Of a stretch of 15,337 nt of DNA, positions 1 to 7,198 are shown piece by piece (the stretch's first letter is position 1; the number at the start of each line of letters is the position of its first letter). This DNA comes from Paracoccaceae bacterium. GTDB lineage: Bacteria > Pseudomonadota > Alphaproteobacteria > Rhodobacterales > Rhodobacteraceae. The notes under the pieces are model-generated. The model made no database searches, was not told where the DNA came from, and was given only the letters and a program-made list of their open reading frames with translations. The stretch is from contig JAAUPC010000040.1 in the NCBI GenBank assembly GCA_012036325.1, positions 1-15,337 of the forward strand, in the 5' to 3' direction. A program made the translations under genes and the position numbers.

Positions 1-238
1 AGGGCTCCTCGCCGAAGGGCCGGTTGAGCGTCACCCACAGGCGCCCGTCCGCGCCGAGCGTCGGCCCGAAGGCGTACTCGTTGGTAGTTCCGCTGATCTC
101 CCAGGGATCTGCGATGGTCTCGAGCTCGTCGGCGCGGCCGTCCTGGTCCGTGTCAGAGAGGCGCGAGAGCTCCCCGCGCTGCACGGTGTAGATCCAGCCG
201 TCCTTCGCGAGGAGCCCGAGCGGCTCCTGCAGGCGCTG
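1..238 (-). CDS. Fragment of a membrane-bound-dehydrogenase-like beta-propeller protein (PVC type)
   Basis: The minus-strand frame is open from about 238 to the window edge and is truncated at both ends. It reads with LQEPLGLLAKDGWIYTVQRG, then a D-T-D-Q-D-G-R-A-D-E stretch and FGPTLGADGRLWVTLN. The EPLGL..dGwIYt.qRgeL followed by a calcium-loop-like DxDxDGxADE is typical of the sorbosone/glucose-dehydrogenase-like propeller domain in large secreted proteins of planctomycetes and relatives (family knowledge). Such proteins are thought to act in sugar oxidation outside the cytoplasm. It runs head-on into the DUF1028 fragment, sharing roughly 205-238, so its upstream part has been replaced. The match is from motif memory only; the exact family is uncertain. 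Confidence 0.5.
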
Positions 239-469
239 GAGGCCGGGCTTGCCAATGGTGGCGAGGCGGGGCCGGTGCGGTCGGCGGGGCTGAAGGTTGC
301 GGACCGGCTGGACTGGCCACTCATCGACCTGCGGATCGACTGGGCGGACGACCCCATCGGAATGCTGCGGGCGGCCTGGGATGTCTACGCCCCGCAGATG
401 GCCGCCTATGTCCAGCGCGCCGAATATCCGACCCAGGCACCCTCCTACGGCGTCCCAGGGGATGAGTAG
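206..469 (+). CDS. DUF1028 family protein, C-terminal fragment
   Basis: This frame encodes ERLLQALEAGLANGGEAGPV, then RSAGLKVADRLDWPLIDLRI, and ends APSYGVPGDE before a TAG stop. This closely matches the C-terminal third of DUF1028 proteins, which have an Ntn-hydrolase-like fold and often sit near amidohydrolases or peptidases (family knowledge); their reaction is not well established. Only about 85 residues of a roughly 220-residue protein are present. The frame stays open a little further upstream but recognisable similarity is lost where the opposite-strand dehydrogenase fragment begins. No start codon can be assigned. The monooxygenase downstream is on the same strand, 91 bp away, with a palindrome between them. 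Confidence 0.72.
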   Translation, partial: REEPERLLQALEAGLANGGEAGPVRSAGLKVADRLDWPLIDLRIDWADDPIGMLRAAWDVYAPQMAAYVQRAEYPTQAPSYGVPGDE

Positions 470-513
470 GCACCAGCCATGAAGAAATCGTTAATGCCCG
501 CGACCAATACTAT

Positions 514-530
514 GATTTCACATAGAAATC
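514..530. repeat. Short inverted repeat upstream of the monooxygenase
   Basis: GATTTC (514-519) and GAAATC (525-530) are a perfect 6-bp inverted repeat around ACATA. The surrounding DNA is much more AT-rich than the rest of the window, as expected of promoter DNA. It lies just upstream of a larger palindrome and may be a second operator half or chance. Confidence 0.3.
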
Positions 531-532
531 GA

Positions 533-555
533 AAACTGTCCACCGTGGACAGTTT
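533..555. promoter_or_regulatory. Perfect 23-bp palindromic operator candidate
   Basis: AAACTGTCCAC (533-543) and GTGGACAGTTT (545-555) are exact reverse complements around a single C at 544. It ends 5 bp before the first possible monooxygenase start (561) and 20 bp before the better one (576). A perfect odd-length palindrome this close to a start is typical of a dimeric TetR- or MarR-type repressor site. No such regulator is encoded in the visible flanks. The arms are too close to form a good RNA hairpin, so a protein-binding site is preferred over a terminator. Confidence 0.55.
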
Positions 556-560
556 CGCCA

Positions 561-1811
561 ATGGGGCCCGAAAGCATGATTGAGACGATCCACACCCTCG
601 TCATCGGAGCCGGGCAGGCTGGGGTCGCGACCTCGGCCCATCTGGCAAAACGGGGCGTGCCCCATCTCGTGCTGGAGCGTGCCCGCATCGCCGAGCGGTG
701 GCGGTCTGAACGCTGGGACAGCCTGGTTGCCAACGGCCCCGCCTGGCATGACCGCTTCCCAGAAGCCGAGTTCGCGGGCATCGACCCACAGGCCTTCGCC
801 CCGAAAGAAGCCGTCGCCGGGTATTTTGAGACCTTCGCCACTTCACGCGCCCTGCCGATCCGCACCGGCGTGCCGGTGACCCGGCTGGACCGGCACGGCG
901 ACGGGTTCCGTGCCACGACCCCGCAGGGTGTGATCGAGGCCCGCCATGTCGTCGTTGCCACCGGGCCGTTCCAGAAGCCGGTGATTCCGACCGTGGTGAC
1001 CGATCCCGGCATCACCCAGCTGCATTCGAACGCCTACAAGAACCCCGCCGCCCTGCCGCCGGGTGCGGTGCCTGGTGGTCGGCGCAGGCTCCTCCGGCGC
1101 GCAGATCGCCGAGGAGCTGGCCCGAGCCGGACGGAGGGTCTTCCTGTCAGTCGGCCCGCATGACCGACCGCCCCGGCGCTACCGGGGGCAGGATTTTGTC
1201 TGGTGGCTGGGCAAGCTGGGCAAATGGGACCTGAAAGCCCGAGCCCGGGGACCGAGCATGTGACGATTGCCGTCAGCGGTGCCTACGGCGGGCACACGAT
1301 GGACTTCCGCCGCCTTGCCGCCCTGGGCGTCACCCTGCTGGGTCGGGCGGGAGATTACCACGACGGCACGCTGCACATCGCGGGGGATCTGGCCTCGAAC
1401 ATCGCGAACGGCGACCGGAATTACCTTTCCGTGCTGGACGAGGCCGATGCCTATGCCACGGCCCAAGGCCTGACCCTGCCGGAAGAGCCGCAGGCCCACC
1501 AGTTCCTGCCCCTGCCGCCTGCGGTGACCGACCCGATCTTGAAGCTCGATCTCAGAACTGAAGGGATCACCTCAGTCCTCTGGGCCACGGGCTTCCAGCT
1601 TGATTTCAGCTGGATCGACATCGACGCCTTCCGCCCGGACGGCCGCCCACGCCACACTGAAGGCGTCAGCGACATTCCCGGCCTCTATTTCGTCGGCCTG
1701 CCCTGGCTGTCCTGCCGTGGGTCGGCCTTCATCTGGGGCGCCTGGCGCGATGCGGAGCGGCTGGCAGGGCTGATCGCCGGGCACGAAGCAAAGCACGACC
1801 CGGCACCCTGA
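561..1811 (+). CDS. FAD/NAD(P)-dependent flavin monooxygenase, with two compensating frameshifts
   Basis: The protein opens IETIHTLVIGAGQAGVATSA, an FAD-binding Rossmann motif (GxGxxG). It has a second nucleotide-binding motif, VVGAGSSGAQIAEELARAG, and a C-terminal segment with SVLWATGF, GLYFVGLPWLSCRGSAFIWG. This order fits flavin-containing monooxygenases/NAD(P)-binding oxidoreductases of about 410 residues. The frame is broken twice: an apparent extra C at about 1071-1072 (PGAV then LVVG needs a +1 shift) and a missing base in the C/G run at about 1244-1250. The second restores the original frame, so about 57 residues are out of frame and a TGA at 1161-1163 interrupts them. ATG 576 gives the more usual N-terminus than ATG 561. 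The substrate cannot be told. The upstream palindrome suggests local repression. Confidence 0.85.
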
Positions 1812-1942
1812 GCGCTCCCCCCTTTCGACCGCCGACATCTCCGCAGGCTGCAGTTCGGCTTTTCGTTTCCGAAGCTGGCTGTCCTTGTGGAAGGTGAAGG
1901 CGAAACTCGTGGGTGGCTCTGCAACCAAAGACTGAGGCAGAC

Positions 1943-1969
1943 CTGGCAAGGTCTTCCCGACCTTGCCAG
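1943..1969. terminator. Hairpin between convergent genes
   Basis: CTGGCAAGGTC (1943-1953) and GACCTTGCCAG (1959-1969) are a perfect 11-bp inverted repeat with a TTCCC loop. It lies between the end of the monooxygenase and the end of the decarboxylase-type gene (stop at 1988-1990, opposite strand), where a bidirectional terminator is expected. There is no long T tract on either side, so the termination role is inferred from position and stem strength. The rest of 1812-1987 shows nothing else. Confidence 0.6.
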
Positions 1970-1987
1970 TGCTTTGCCGATCAGGGG

Positions 1988-3169
1988 TCAGGCTGCGGTC
2001 CATTTGCTCCAGTTCAGGTAGTCGGTCGCGAAGCGATCCAGCAAGTCATCGGTCACGTTTGGCATGACAATCGCATGGGCCAGGCCTTTGCTCGCGGCAA
2101 GCTGATAGCGGGTCACGATGTCGGGTGCTGGTTCGTCGAAGACCACGGTCAGGGAATGCGGGTTGCACAGGACCGGCCTGCCAGCGGCGCGCAGGCGGTC
2201 TGCCAGCGCTTGGGCCCGAAGCGAACAATCCAGCGCATCATGGGCATAGCCGCCGTAGCCGTGTCCGAAGAGCCGCGCCCAGATCGACAGCACGGCATGA
2301 CCATTTCGTGACCCCATCAGTGTGGTGTCGTTCGACTTGAGATAGGCGACAGCCCGCGCGATCCGGTCGACATGGACGCGCCTTGCGACCAGCGCGCCGC
2401 AGGGCATCGGTGTCCCGATCATCTTGTGGCCCGAGGTCGAGATGCTGTCGATTGCCATCTCGAATGACGGGCGAATGCTGTCCGGCGCGCCTTTGAGGAA
2501 GGGGATCACCATGGCGTTCAAGGCCCCGTCCACATGCACATAGCGGCGGTCGCGATCAAGGCCCGCCGCGTCCAGCACGGCCAGCGCGCCCACGATGTCA
2601 TCATGCGCCCCCTTCATCGTGGTGCCGCAGGTCAGGGCAAGGATTACCGGCCGCCCCTTCAGTCCTGCAACCGCCGCTTCCAAGGCGGCAAGGTCGATCT
2701 CGCCCGCCGGATTCGACGCAACTTCCACCGCTTCGACCCGCTGGATACGGGCGGCCTTGGGGATCGAGTAATGCGCGTCGGCGCTGTGGAGGAGGACCGC
2801 ATCAGGCAAGGCCTCACGGCCGAGGTAAATGCCCCAGATGTTGCCTTCAGTGCCGCTGGCACCGATTGTGCCCCAGTAGTCCTTCAGGTCCAGGCAGCCC
2901 CAAAGCCGCATCAGCCAGGCGACGGCCTCACGTTCAAGGGCGCAGACTTCTGACGCGTAATGCGAGCCGACATAGGGGTCGCCAAGGTTGTTGATGAGGA
3001 ATTGCTGCAGAGTGGCCGGCACGCCCGGCCCGAAGGCCAGGTTGTAAGGATAGCCAAGGTGGGTCTGGTGTGCCGCACGCATCCGCTGTTCGGTCTCGAC
3101 CAGGCGGTCCATCAGTTCGTCGTTCAGGGAACGGTGCAGGGACGGGCCCCGCGGAAAGGCATGGGTCAT
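1988..3169 (-). CDS. PLP-dependent histidine-decarboxylase-type enzyme
   Basis: This 393-residue protein is a group II fold-type I PLP decarboxylase and removes the carboxyl group of an amino acid in the cytoplasm. Expected landmarks are all present: TGASGTEGN near residue 101-110 for phosphate binding, His133 in SADAHYSIPKAARI for cofactor stacking, Asp214 in VHVDGALNAM, and the Schiff-base Lys249 in STSGHKMIGTPMPCG. The SGHKxIGxPMPCG form is typical of bacterial histidine decarboxylases and plant serine decarboxylases, so histidine or serine are the leading substrates; the sequence alone does not choose. The start at 3169 is set by a strong GGAGG (3177-3181) seven bases upstream; the open frame extends further but has no comparable site. 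It follows the small exported-protein gene by 71 bp, probably in one transcript. Confidence 0.88.
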   Translation of the reverse strand: MTHAFPRGPSLHRSLNDELMDRLVETEQRMRAAHQTHLGYPYNLAFGPGVPATLQQFLINNLGDPYVGSHYASEVCALEREAVAWLMRLWGCLDLKDYWGTIGASGTEGNIWGIYLGREALPDAVLLHSADAHYSIPKAARIQRVEAVEVASNPAGEIDLAALEAAVAGLKGRPVILALTCGTTMKGAHDDIVGALAVLDAAGLDRDRRYVHVDGALNAMVIPFLKGAPDSIRPSFEMAIDSISTSGHKMIGTPMPCGALVARRVHVDRIARAVAYLKSNDTTLMGSRNGHAVLSIWARLFGHGYGGYAHDALDCSLRAQALADRLRAAGRPVLCNPHSLTVVFDEPAPDIVTRYQLAASKGLAHAIVMPNVTDDLLDRFATDYLNWSKWTAA

Positions 3170-3240
3170 GGGAAATCCTCCGGACGGTTCAGGAATAGGA
3201 TCGGGGCAGAGGCCGTCCGCCCCGAAAACCGGGCACGCGA

Positions 3241-3546
3241 TCAGTTGACCAGACTGGCCATCTCCTCGCGGACGGTCTTGTCGCAGATAAGAAAGCGCGA
3301 CCGGTTGGTGTGCGAATTTACCGAGGTGCGCTGCCCGGCCCGCGCATCTGCTTCGGCGTGCAGCTTGTCCATGCAGCTGCTGACTTCGGCCTGGTAGGCG
3401 CTGCGCAGGGCCGCACAGTCCACGGAAGCATCGGCCAGCGGACCCACAAGCGGGCAAGCCTCAGTCTGCGTGGCCATGGTCTCGGCCAGGGCAGGCCCGG
3501 AGAGGACGAGAAGGAAGAGAATGGAAAGGCGAGAGAGCGTCTTCAT
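3241..3546 (-). CDS. Small exported four-cysteine protein, unknown function
   Basis: This 101-residue product starts MKTLSRLSILFLLVLSGPAL and then AE, a clear signal peptide with cleavage likely after ALA (residue 21). The mature part of about 80 residues has four cysteines at 31, 44, 58 and 88, enough for two disulfides in the periplasm. I do not recognise a family. It is the first gene of the minus-strand unit leading to the decarboxylase-type enzyme and faces the peptide-LysE unit across a 254-bp divergent promoter region. Its ribosome binding site is weak. Its reality rests on the signal peptide, codon-like composition and placement; a function cannot be given. Confidence 0.62.
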   Translation of the reverse strand: MKTLSRLSILFLLVLSGPALAETMATQTEACPLVGPLADASVDCAALRSAYQAEVSSCMDKLHAEADARAGQRTSVNSHTNRSRFLICDKTVREEMASLVN

Positions 3547-3649
3547 GGCAATGACCTATGGAAATGGGTGGGTGCCTTGCGGCGGTCGTCGTCCCGGACG
3601 GGGGCGTCAAAGCCACGATCCGGACCGCAAACACAGCATCGCGCCGGCG

Positions 3650-3689
3650 CCGTGATGCCAGTGTGAAGGCAGCGGGAACTCCCGCGGAA
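3650..3689 (+). promoter_or_regulatory. SARP-like operator: 11-bp-phased heptamers (site A, plus strand)
   Basis: Heptamers CCGTGAT (3650), GTGTGAA (3661), GCGGGAA (3672) and CGCGGAA (3683) start exactly 11 bp apart, with spacers GCCA, GGCA and CTCC. Heptamer direct repeats with 4-bp spacers on one helix face are the known architecture of SARP-family binding sites. The core 3651-3667 matches 9669-9685 at 15 of 17 bases. It lies 112-151 bp upstream of the 63-residue peptide gene. The first two repeats are strongest, the fourth is weak. Confidence 0.5.
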
Positions 3690-3697
3690 CCCGGCAG

Positions 3698-3715
3698 TTC
3701 ACGCTGAGGTTACGC
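3698..3715 (-). promoter_or_regulatory. Opposite-strand heptamer pair in the same promoter region
   Basis: Read on the minus strand from 3715: GCGTAAC, spacer CTCA, then GCGTGAA (3704-3698), followed by CTGCCG. This is the same heptamer type at the same 11-bp spacing as site A but in inverted orientation, pointing toward the minus-strand exported-protein/decarboxylase unit. One repeat is exact to the consensus, the other matches at 5 of 7. No convincing -10 or -35 boxes are visible elsewhere in 3547-3800. Confidence 0.35.
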
Positions 3716-3800
3716 CTGTCTCACATTCCCCAATGGAAGCTGTGCGGGTGCCGCAATTCACGGTGCACCGCCGACACCCGTCATTTCCGGAGACATTTTC

Positions 3801-3992
3801 ATGACCCAAACCGACGCGGCGCAGGCCGCAGCCCTTTTGACCGCCTCGACTGCGGCGGTCGCCGGTCATTTCAGCACAAGCGGGCCTTGGCCGTCAGCCG
3901 GGGCCTGGCCGACTTTGGCGCCTTGGGTGGGCGCAGACGTTCCGGGTCGGGACACTGTCCTGCCCCCCAAGGCAGAGCCAGGCCAATGCTGA
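3801..3992 (+). CDS. 63-residue Trp/Pro-patterned peptide, candidate precursor
   Basis: A good ribosome binding site (GGAGA at 3789-3793) precedes this ATG, and the TGA overlaps the start of the LysE gene by 7 bases, a layout typical of translational coupling. There is no signal peptide or membrane span. Residues 1-22 are Ala/Gln/Thr-rich and leader-like. The rest is distinctive: GPWPSAGAWPTLAPW places Trp30, Trp36 and Trp42 exactly six apart, each next to Pro or Ala, and the peptide ends in Cys63. Ser25, Thr26, Ser27, Ser32, Thr38, Thr52 and Cys63 could in principle be cyclised by a YcaO enzyme. I recognise no known leader family. The precursor role is inferred from the exporter coupling and the YcaO gene; a leader ORF that only controls LysE is an alternative. 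Confidence 0.55.
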   Translation: MTQTDAAQAAALLTASTAAVAGHFSTSGPWPSAGAWPTLAPWVGADVPGRDTVLPPKAEPGQC

Positions 3993-4618
3993 CGGCAACC
4001 AGCCTTGCCGCCGTGCTGAGCGGATTTGGGATCGGCGTTGGCCTGGTGCTTTCGGTTGGCCCGCAGAACCTGCACCTGATCCGCGCCGGGGCGAGGACCG
4101 GCCGGGGCTGGGTCACGGCGACGGTTGGTTACAGTTCAGAGATCGTGATCTTCGCCGCTGCCGTCACCTGGCTCGCGGCAATCCTGCGCCTCGCGCCCGA
4201 GATTTCCACCTGGCTTTACGCCCTCGGGATAGCCTTCCTGATCTGGAGCGCCTTGCGCACCTTGCGCCACCGGAGCCGCGCCTTGGGCGGCTTTGTCAAG
4301 GACGGCAGCAGACTGTCCTTGAAAGGCGAAGTCCTGGGCATGCTGTCGGTCACCTGGCTTAACCCACTGGTCTATCTGGAGGTCGGGCTGGTTGCGGGCA
4401 CCTTGGCCCTCCGCCAGGACGGCAGCGCTGAGACCGCCTTTGCTGCGGGCTTTCTGACCGCCTCGGCGCTTCGGTTCTACGGCTGGGCGACGGTCGGCCA
4501 AAGCCTTGGACCCTGGTTGGGGCAGGGCGACCGGATGGTCTGGTTCAACATCGGGTCGGGAATGGTCCTCATGTGTCTTGCCGCAGGCATGGCCTGGCAC
4601 GGGCCCGGACCGGTCTGA
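3986..4618 (+). CDS. LysE/RhtB family exporter
   Basis: This 210-residue membrane protein begins MLTATSLAAVLSGFGIGVGL and continues VLSVGPQNLHLIRAGARTGR. The GPQN motif after the first span identifies the LysE (ArgO-like) branch, which exports basic amino acids or related compounds through the inner membrane by proton exchange. WLNPLVYLE in the middle is also a family signature (usually WLNPHVYLD). About six hydrophobic spans are visible. The ATG at 3986 is preferred over earlier starts because it places GPQN at the usual depth and overlaps the end of the 63-residue peptide gene. A terminator-like hairpin follows. Close to a decarboxylase and a possible peptide product, the cargo could be an amino acid, an amine or a small product; the sequence does not say which. 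Confidence 0.9.
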   Translation: MLTATSLAAVLSGFGIGVGLVLSVGPQNLHLIRAGARTGRGWVTATVGYSSEIVIFAAAVTWLAAILRLAPEISTWLYALGIAFLIWSALRTLRHRSRALGGFVKDGSRLSLKGEVLGMLSVTWLNPLVYLEVGLVAGTLALRQDGSAETAFAAGFLTASALRFYGWATVGQSLGPWLGQGDRMVWFNIGSGMVLMCLAAGMAWHGPGPV

Positions 4619-4629
4619 CGCAGCACGCG

Positions 4630-4669
4630 GGGGCCGGTCCGGCCCCAGCTGTTCTTTTCCCCCTTTTTG
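4630..4669 (+). terminator. GC hairpin followed by T-rich tract
   Basis: GGGGCC (4630-4635) and GGCCCC (4641-4646) pair around GGTCC, followed by a pyrimidine-rich stretch that ends in five Ts (4664-4668). This looks like a rho-independent terminator or attenuator between the LysE gene and the APC gene. The T run is separated from the stem by about 17 bases, so termination may be partial. The GAGGAG at 4668-4673 is the ribosome binding site for the next gene. Confidence 0.45.
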
Positions 4670-4682
4670 AGGAGCGCTTTTC

Positions 4683-6192
4683 ATGACGAATCCAAACCCG
4701 TCGCGGCCACCGGCCCTTGCTGCCACCTTTGTCGCTGCCGCCCCCGGCTATTTCGAGAAACCGGGACTGAAACGCCATGTCGGCGTCTGGTCGCTGTGGG
4801 CGCTGGGGGTGGGCGCTGTCATCTCCGGGTATTTCTCGAGATGGAACCTTGGCCTGGCGGTGGGCGGCTGGGGGGCATGCTGGTGGCTGCCGCGATCATG
4901 GCGGTGATGTTCCTGGCGCTGTCGTTCTGCATCGCCGAAATGAGCACCGCCTTGCCGCTGAACGGTGGGTCCTACCCCTTTGCGCGCTTTGCGCTGGGGC
5001 CGTTCTGGGGCTTTGTCTCGGGCATCTGCGAGCATATCGAGTATGTGCTGACCCCGGCGGTGATCTGCTATTTCATCGGTGCCTATCTTGGCGCGATCTT
5101 CGGGCCCACGGTCCCTGAACCCGTCTGGTGGATCGGGACCTACGCCGTCTTCCTAATCCTGAATATGTTCGGCGTGGCGTTAACCTTCCGGATCACGCTG
5201 GTGGTCACGCTGGCGTCGCTTGGCGTCCTTCTGTTTTTCTGCGTCGTGGCCTTGCCGGAGGTGGACTTTGCCCGCTGGGCGCTGAACATCGCCGCCGACG
5301 GGTCTGAGCTGCCGGGGGGGCAGGGCGCTTTCCTACCGATGGGCTGGTCCGGGGTTCTGGCCGCGCTTCCCTTTGCGGTCTGGCTCTATCTTGCCATCGA
5401 GGAAACCCCGCTTGCGGCGGAGGAAGCGATCGATCCGGTGCGCGACATGCCAAGGGGTATCCTTCTGGCGCTGGTCACACTCATCCTGACCGCGGTCCTG
5501 ATCGTCGCGATCAACCCGGCGGTCGAAGGTGTTGGCGCCCATGCCCTTGCACAATCCGGCGAGCCGGTGCTGGACGGGTTCCGCGCCATCTTTGGCGGGG
5601 CAAGTGCGGATATCCTGGGGCTGATCGCCCTGTCGGGGCTGGTGGCCAGCTTTCATGCGATCCTCTTTGCGCAAGGCCGCCAGATCTTTGCGCTGTCCCG
5701 CGCGGCTACCTGCCTGCTGGCCTGTCCCTGACCCATGGCAGCCGCCAGACCCCGGTCGTGGCGATGCTGGCCGGATCGGGCCTTGGCCTTGCCTTCATGC
5801 TGGTCTTGCCGGCGGTCCTTGGGGCGGCAGAGGCTGGTGCGCTGATCGGTTCGGTCTTGTTGAACATGGCGGTCTTCGCGGCGATGCTGTCCTACCTGTC
5901 GCGCGCCGCGGCGTTTCTGGTGCTGCGGCGCGACTATCCGCGCCTGCCGCGCCCCTTTGCCAGCCCGCTTGGCCGCTTTGGCGGCTGGCTGACCATCGCG
6001 ATCTGCGCCGTCACCCTTCTGTGTCAGGTCCAGGACCCGCGCTTTCTGCAAGGCTCGTTCTGGGTGGTCATCTGGCTGGTGCTTGCCGTCGCCTACTATG
6101 TCGGGGTGGCCCGGCACCGGTTGATCCTGACCCCGGACGAGGCCGCGGCCCGCAAGGCGGCGCAGCTTTCGGCTGATCAGGTGGCACCATGA
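4683..6192 (+). CDS. APC-superfamily amino acid/amine permease, frameshifted twice
   Basis: The start MTNPNPSRPPALAATFVAAA follows a GAGGAG site. The protein has the shape of an ethanolamine-permease-like APC carrier: first span VGVWSLWALGVGAVISGYFS, then RWNLGLAVGGWGG, AEMSTALPLNGGSYPFARFALG in helix 3, and IEETPLAAEEAIDPVRDMPR in helix 8 with the usual EExxdP.rdmPrgi. About 12 spans, inner membrane. The frame breaks at a six-G run (4870-4875, one G missing) and again at about 5701-5706 (one G missing before GYLPAGLSL). Adding both bases gives 1512 nt, an intact 503-residue protein, exactly the family size. It overlaps the EamA start by 4 bases (ATGA). Permease plus decarboxylase suggests substrate/amine exchange. 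Confidence 0.85.
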
Positions 6193-7094
6193 CCCCGAAC
6201 CGGGCCATTGCCCTGGCGCTTCTGGCAGCACTTGCCTGGGGCACCGGAAATGTCGCGCAGAAGACGATCCTTGAGCATCTGGACGGGTTTGCCGCAACTG
6301 GTATCACCGCGCTTGTCGGTGTGGTTGTGCTGCTGCCGCTCTTGCGGCGGGAAGCGGGGGCCGATCTGCCACCGGTCAGGGGATCCCTGCCGCTTCTTCT
6401 GACAATATCGCTTCTGTTTACCCTGGCCAGCGCGGTCATGCAGTTCGGCTATGGGCTGACCACAGTCACCAATGCCGGGTTTCTGGTGAACACGGCCGCC
6501 GTGCTGACCCCGGTTCTGGCCTGGCTTTTTATGTCGCAACGACCCCATCCGGCGATCTGGCCTGCCAGCCTGTCAGCGCTCTTGGGGGTGTACCTGATGG
6601 CCGGTGCCAGCTGGGCGGGCCTGACGCCGGGCGACAGTCTGGCGCTGCTCTCCGCTTTGGCCTTTGCGGTCTGGACCCTGGCCGTGGGTGTCTATGTCAT
6701 GCGAATCCGCCGCCCGGTCCTGATGACGGTCGTGCAACTGGCGGTCTGCGGGGTTCTGTGCACCGGTCTTGGCGCAGCCGTCCACGGCCTGCCGACACTG
6801 GACGCAATTGCCGCCGCCCTGCCCGAAATCCTGTTCATGGGGCTGGTCTCCAAGGGGCTGGCCTATGTGCTGATGGCCATTGCGCAACAGCACATTTCGG
6901 CCACCTGTGTCGCCATTCTGGTCAGCGCCGAGGCCGTCTTCGGCGCGCTGATCGCAGCGGTCGTTCTTGGCGAAACCTTGGGCCAAGCGCGCGGCATTGG
7001 CAGCTTGTGCATCATCCTTGGCGTGGTCATCCCGGCGCGCATCCCGCCGCCCTTGCCGGAAAGCCGGGTTCCTGCGCAAGCCGCGCAACCATGA
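6189..7094 (+). CDS. EamA/DMT family transporter
   Basis: This 301-residue protein has two EamA repeats and about ten hydrophobic spans. It begins MTPNRAIALALLAALAWGTG, where the WG.. in the first span is the family hallmark, and the second half contains AEAVFGALIAAVVLGETLG, the conserved E-x-V-x(1-2)-x-x-x-x-x-x-x-GE segment of helix 9. DMT proteins move metabolites such as amino acids or nucleotides across the inner membrane, usually outward. Its start overlaps the stop of the APC gene by 4 bases, so the two are almost surely co-translated. The frame is intact, unlike its upstream neighbour. The C-terminal tail is Pro-rich and cytoplasmic. Substrate unknown. Confidence 0.9.
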   Translation: MTPNRAIALALLAALAWGTGNVAQKTILEHLDGFAATGITALVGVVVLLPLLRREAGADLPPVRGSLPLLLTISLLFTLASAVMQFGYGLTTVTNAGFLVNTAAVLTPVLAWLFMSQRPHPAIWPASLSALLGVYLMAGASWAGLTPGDSLALLSALAFAVWTLAVGVYVMRIRRPVLMTVVQLAVCGVLCTGLGAAVHGLPTLDAIAAALPEILFMGLVSKGLAYVLMAIAQQHISATCVAILVSAEAVFGALIAAVVLGETLGQARGIGSLCIILGVVIPARIPPPLPESRVPAQAAQP

Positions 7095-7198
7095 TGTGAA
7101 ACTTTGCTGATTGTGCGGAATGCGGATACATCCCTTGTTGAAAGAGCGATTGCCAATGTGCAAGCTGCCCTTGGGTCACGGGTCCAGGGCAGGCGTGA

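Noticed and set aside
3639..3662. GCATC...GATGC imperfect palindrome around GCGCCGGCGCC
   Set aside because: Arms are only 5 bp with a GC-rich middle that is expected by composition; the 11-bp-phased direct repeats explain the region better.
7094..7111. Possible third SARP-like site upstream of the regulator (ATGTGAA, TGCTGAT 11 bp apart)
   Set aside because: Only the TGA cores agree, the spacers differ from the other sites, and it abuts the EamA stop. A lone GCGTGAA at 7193-7199 touches the regulator start but has no phased partner.
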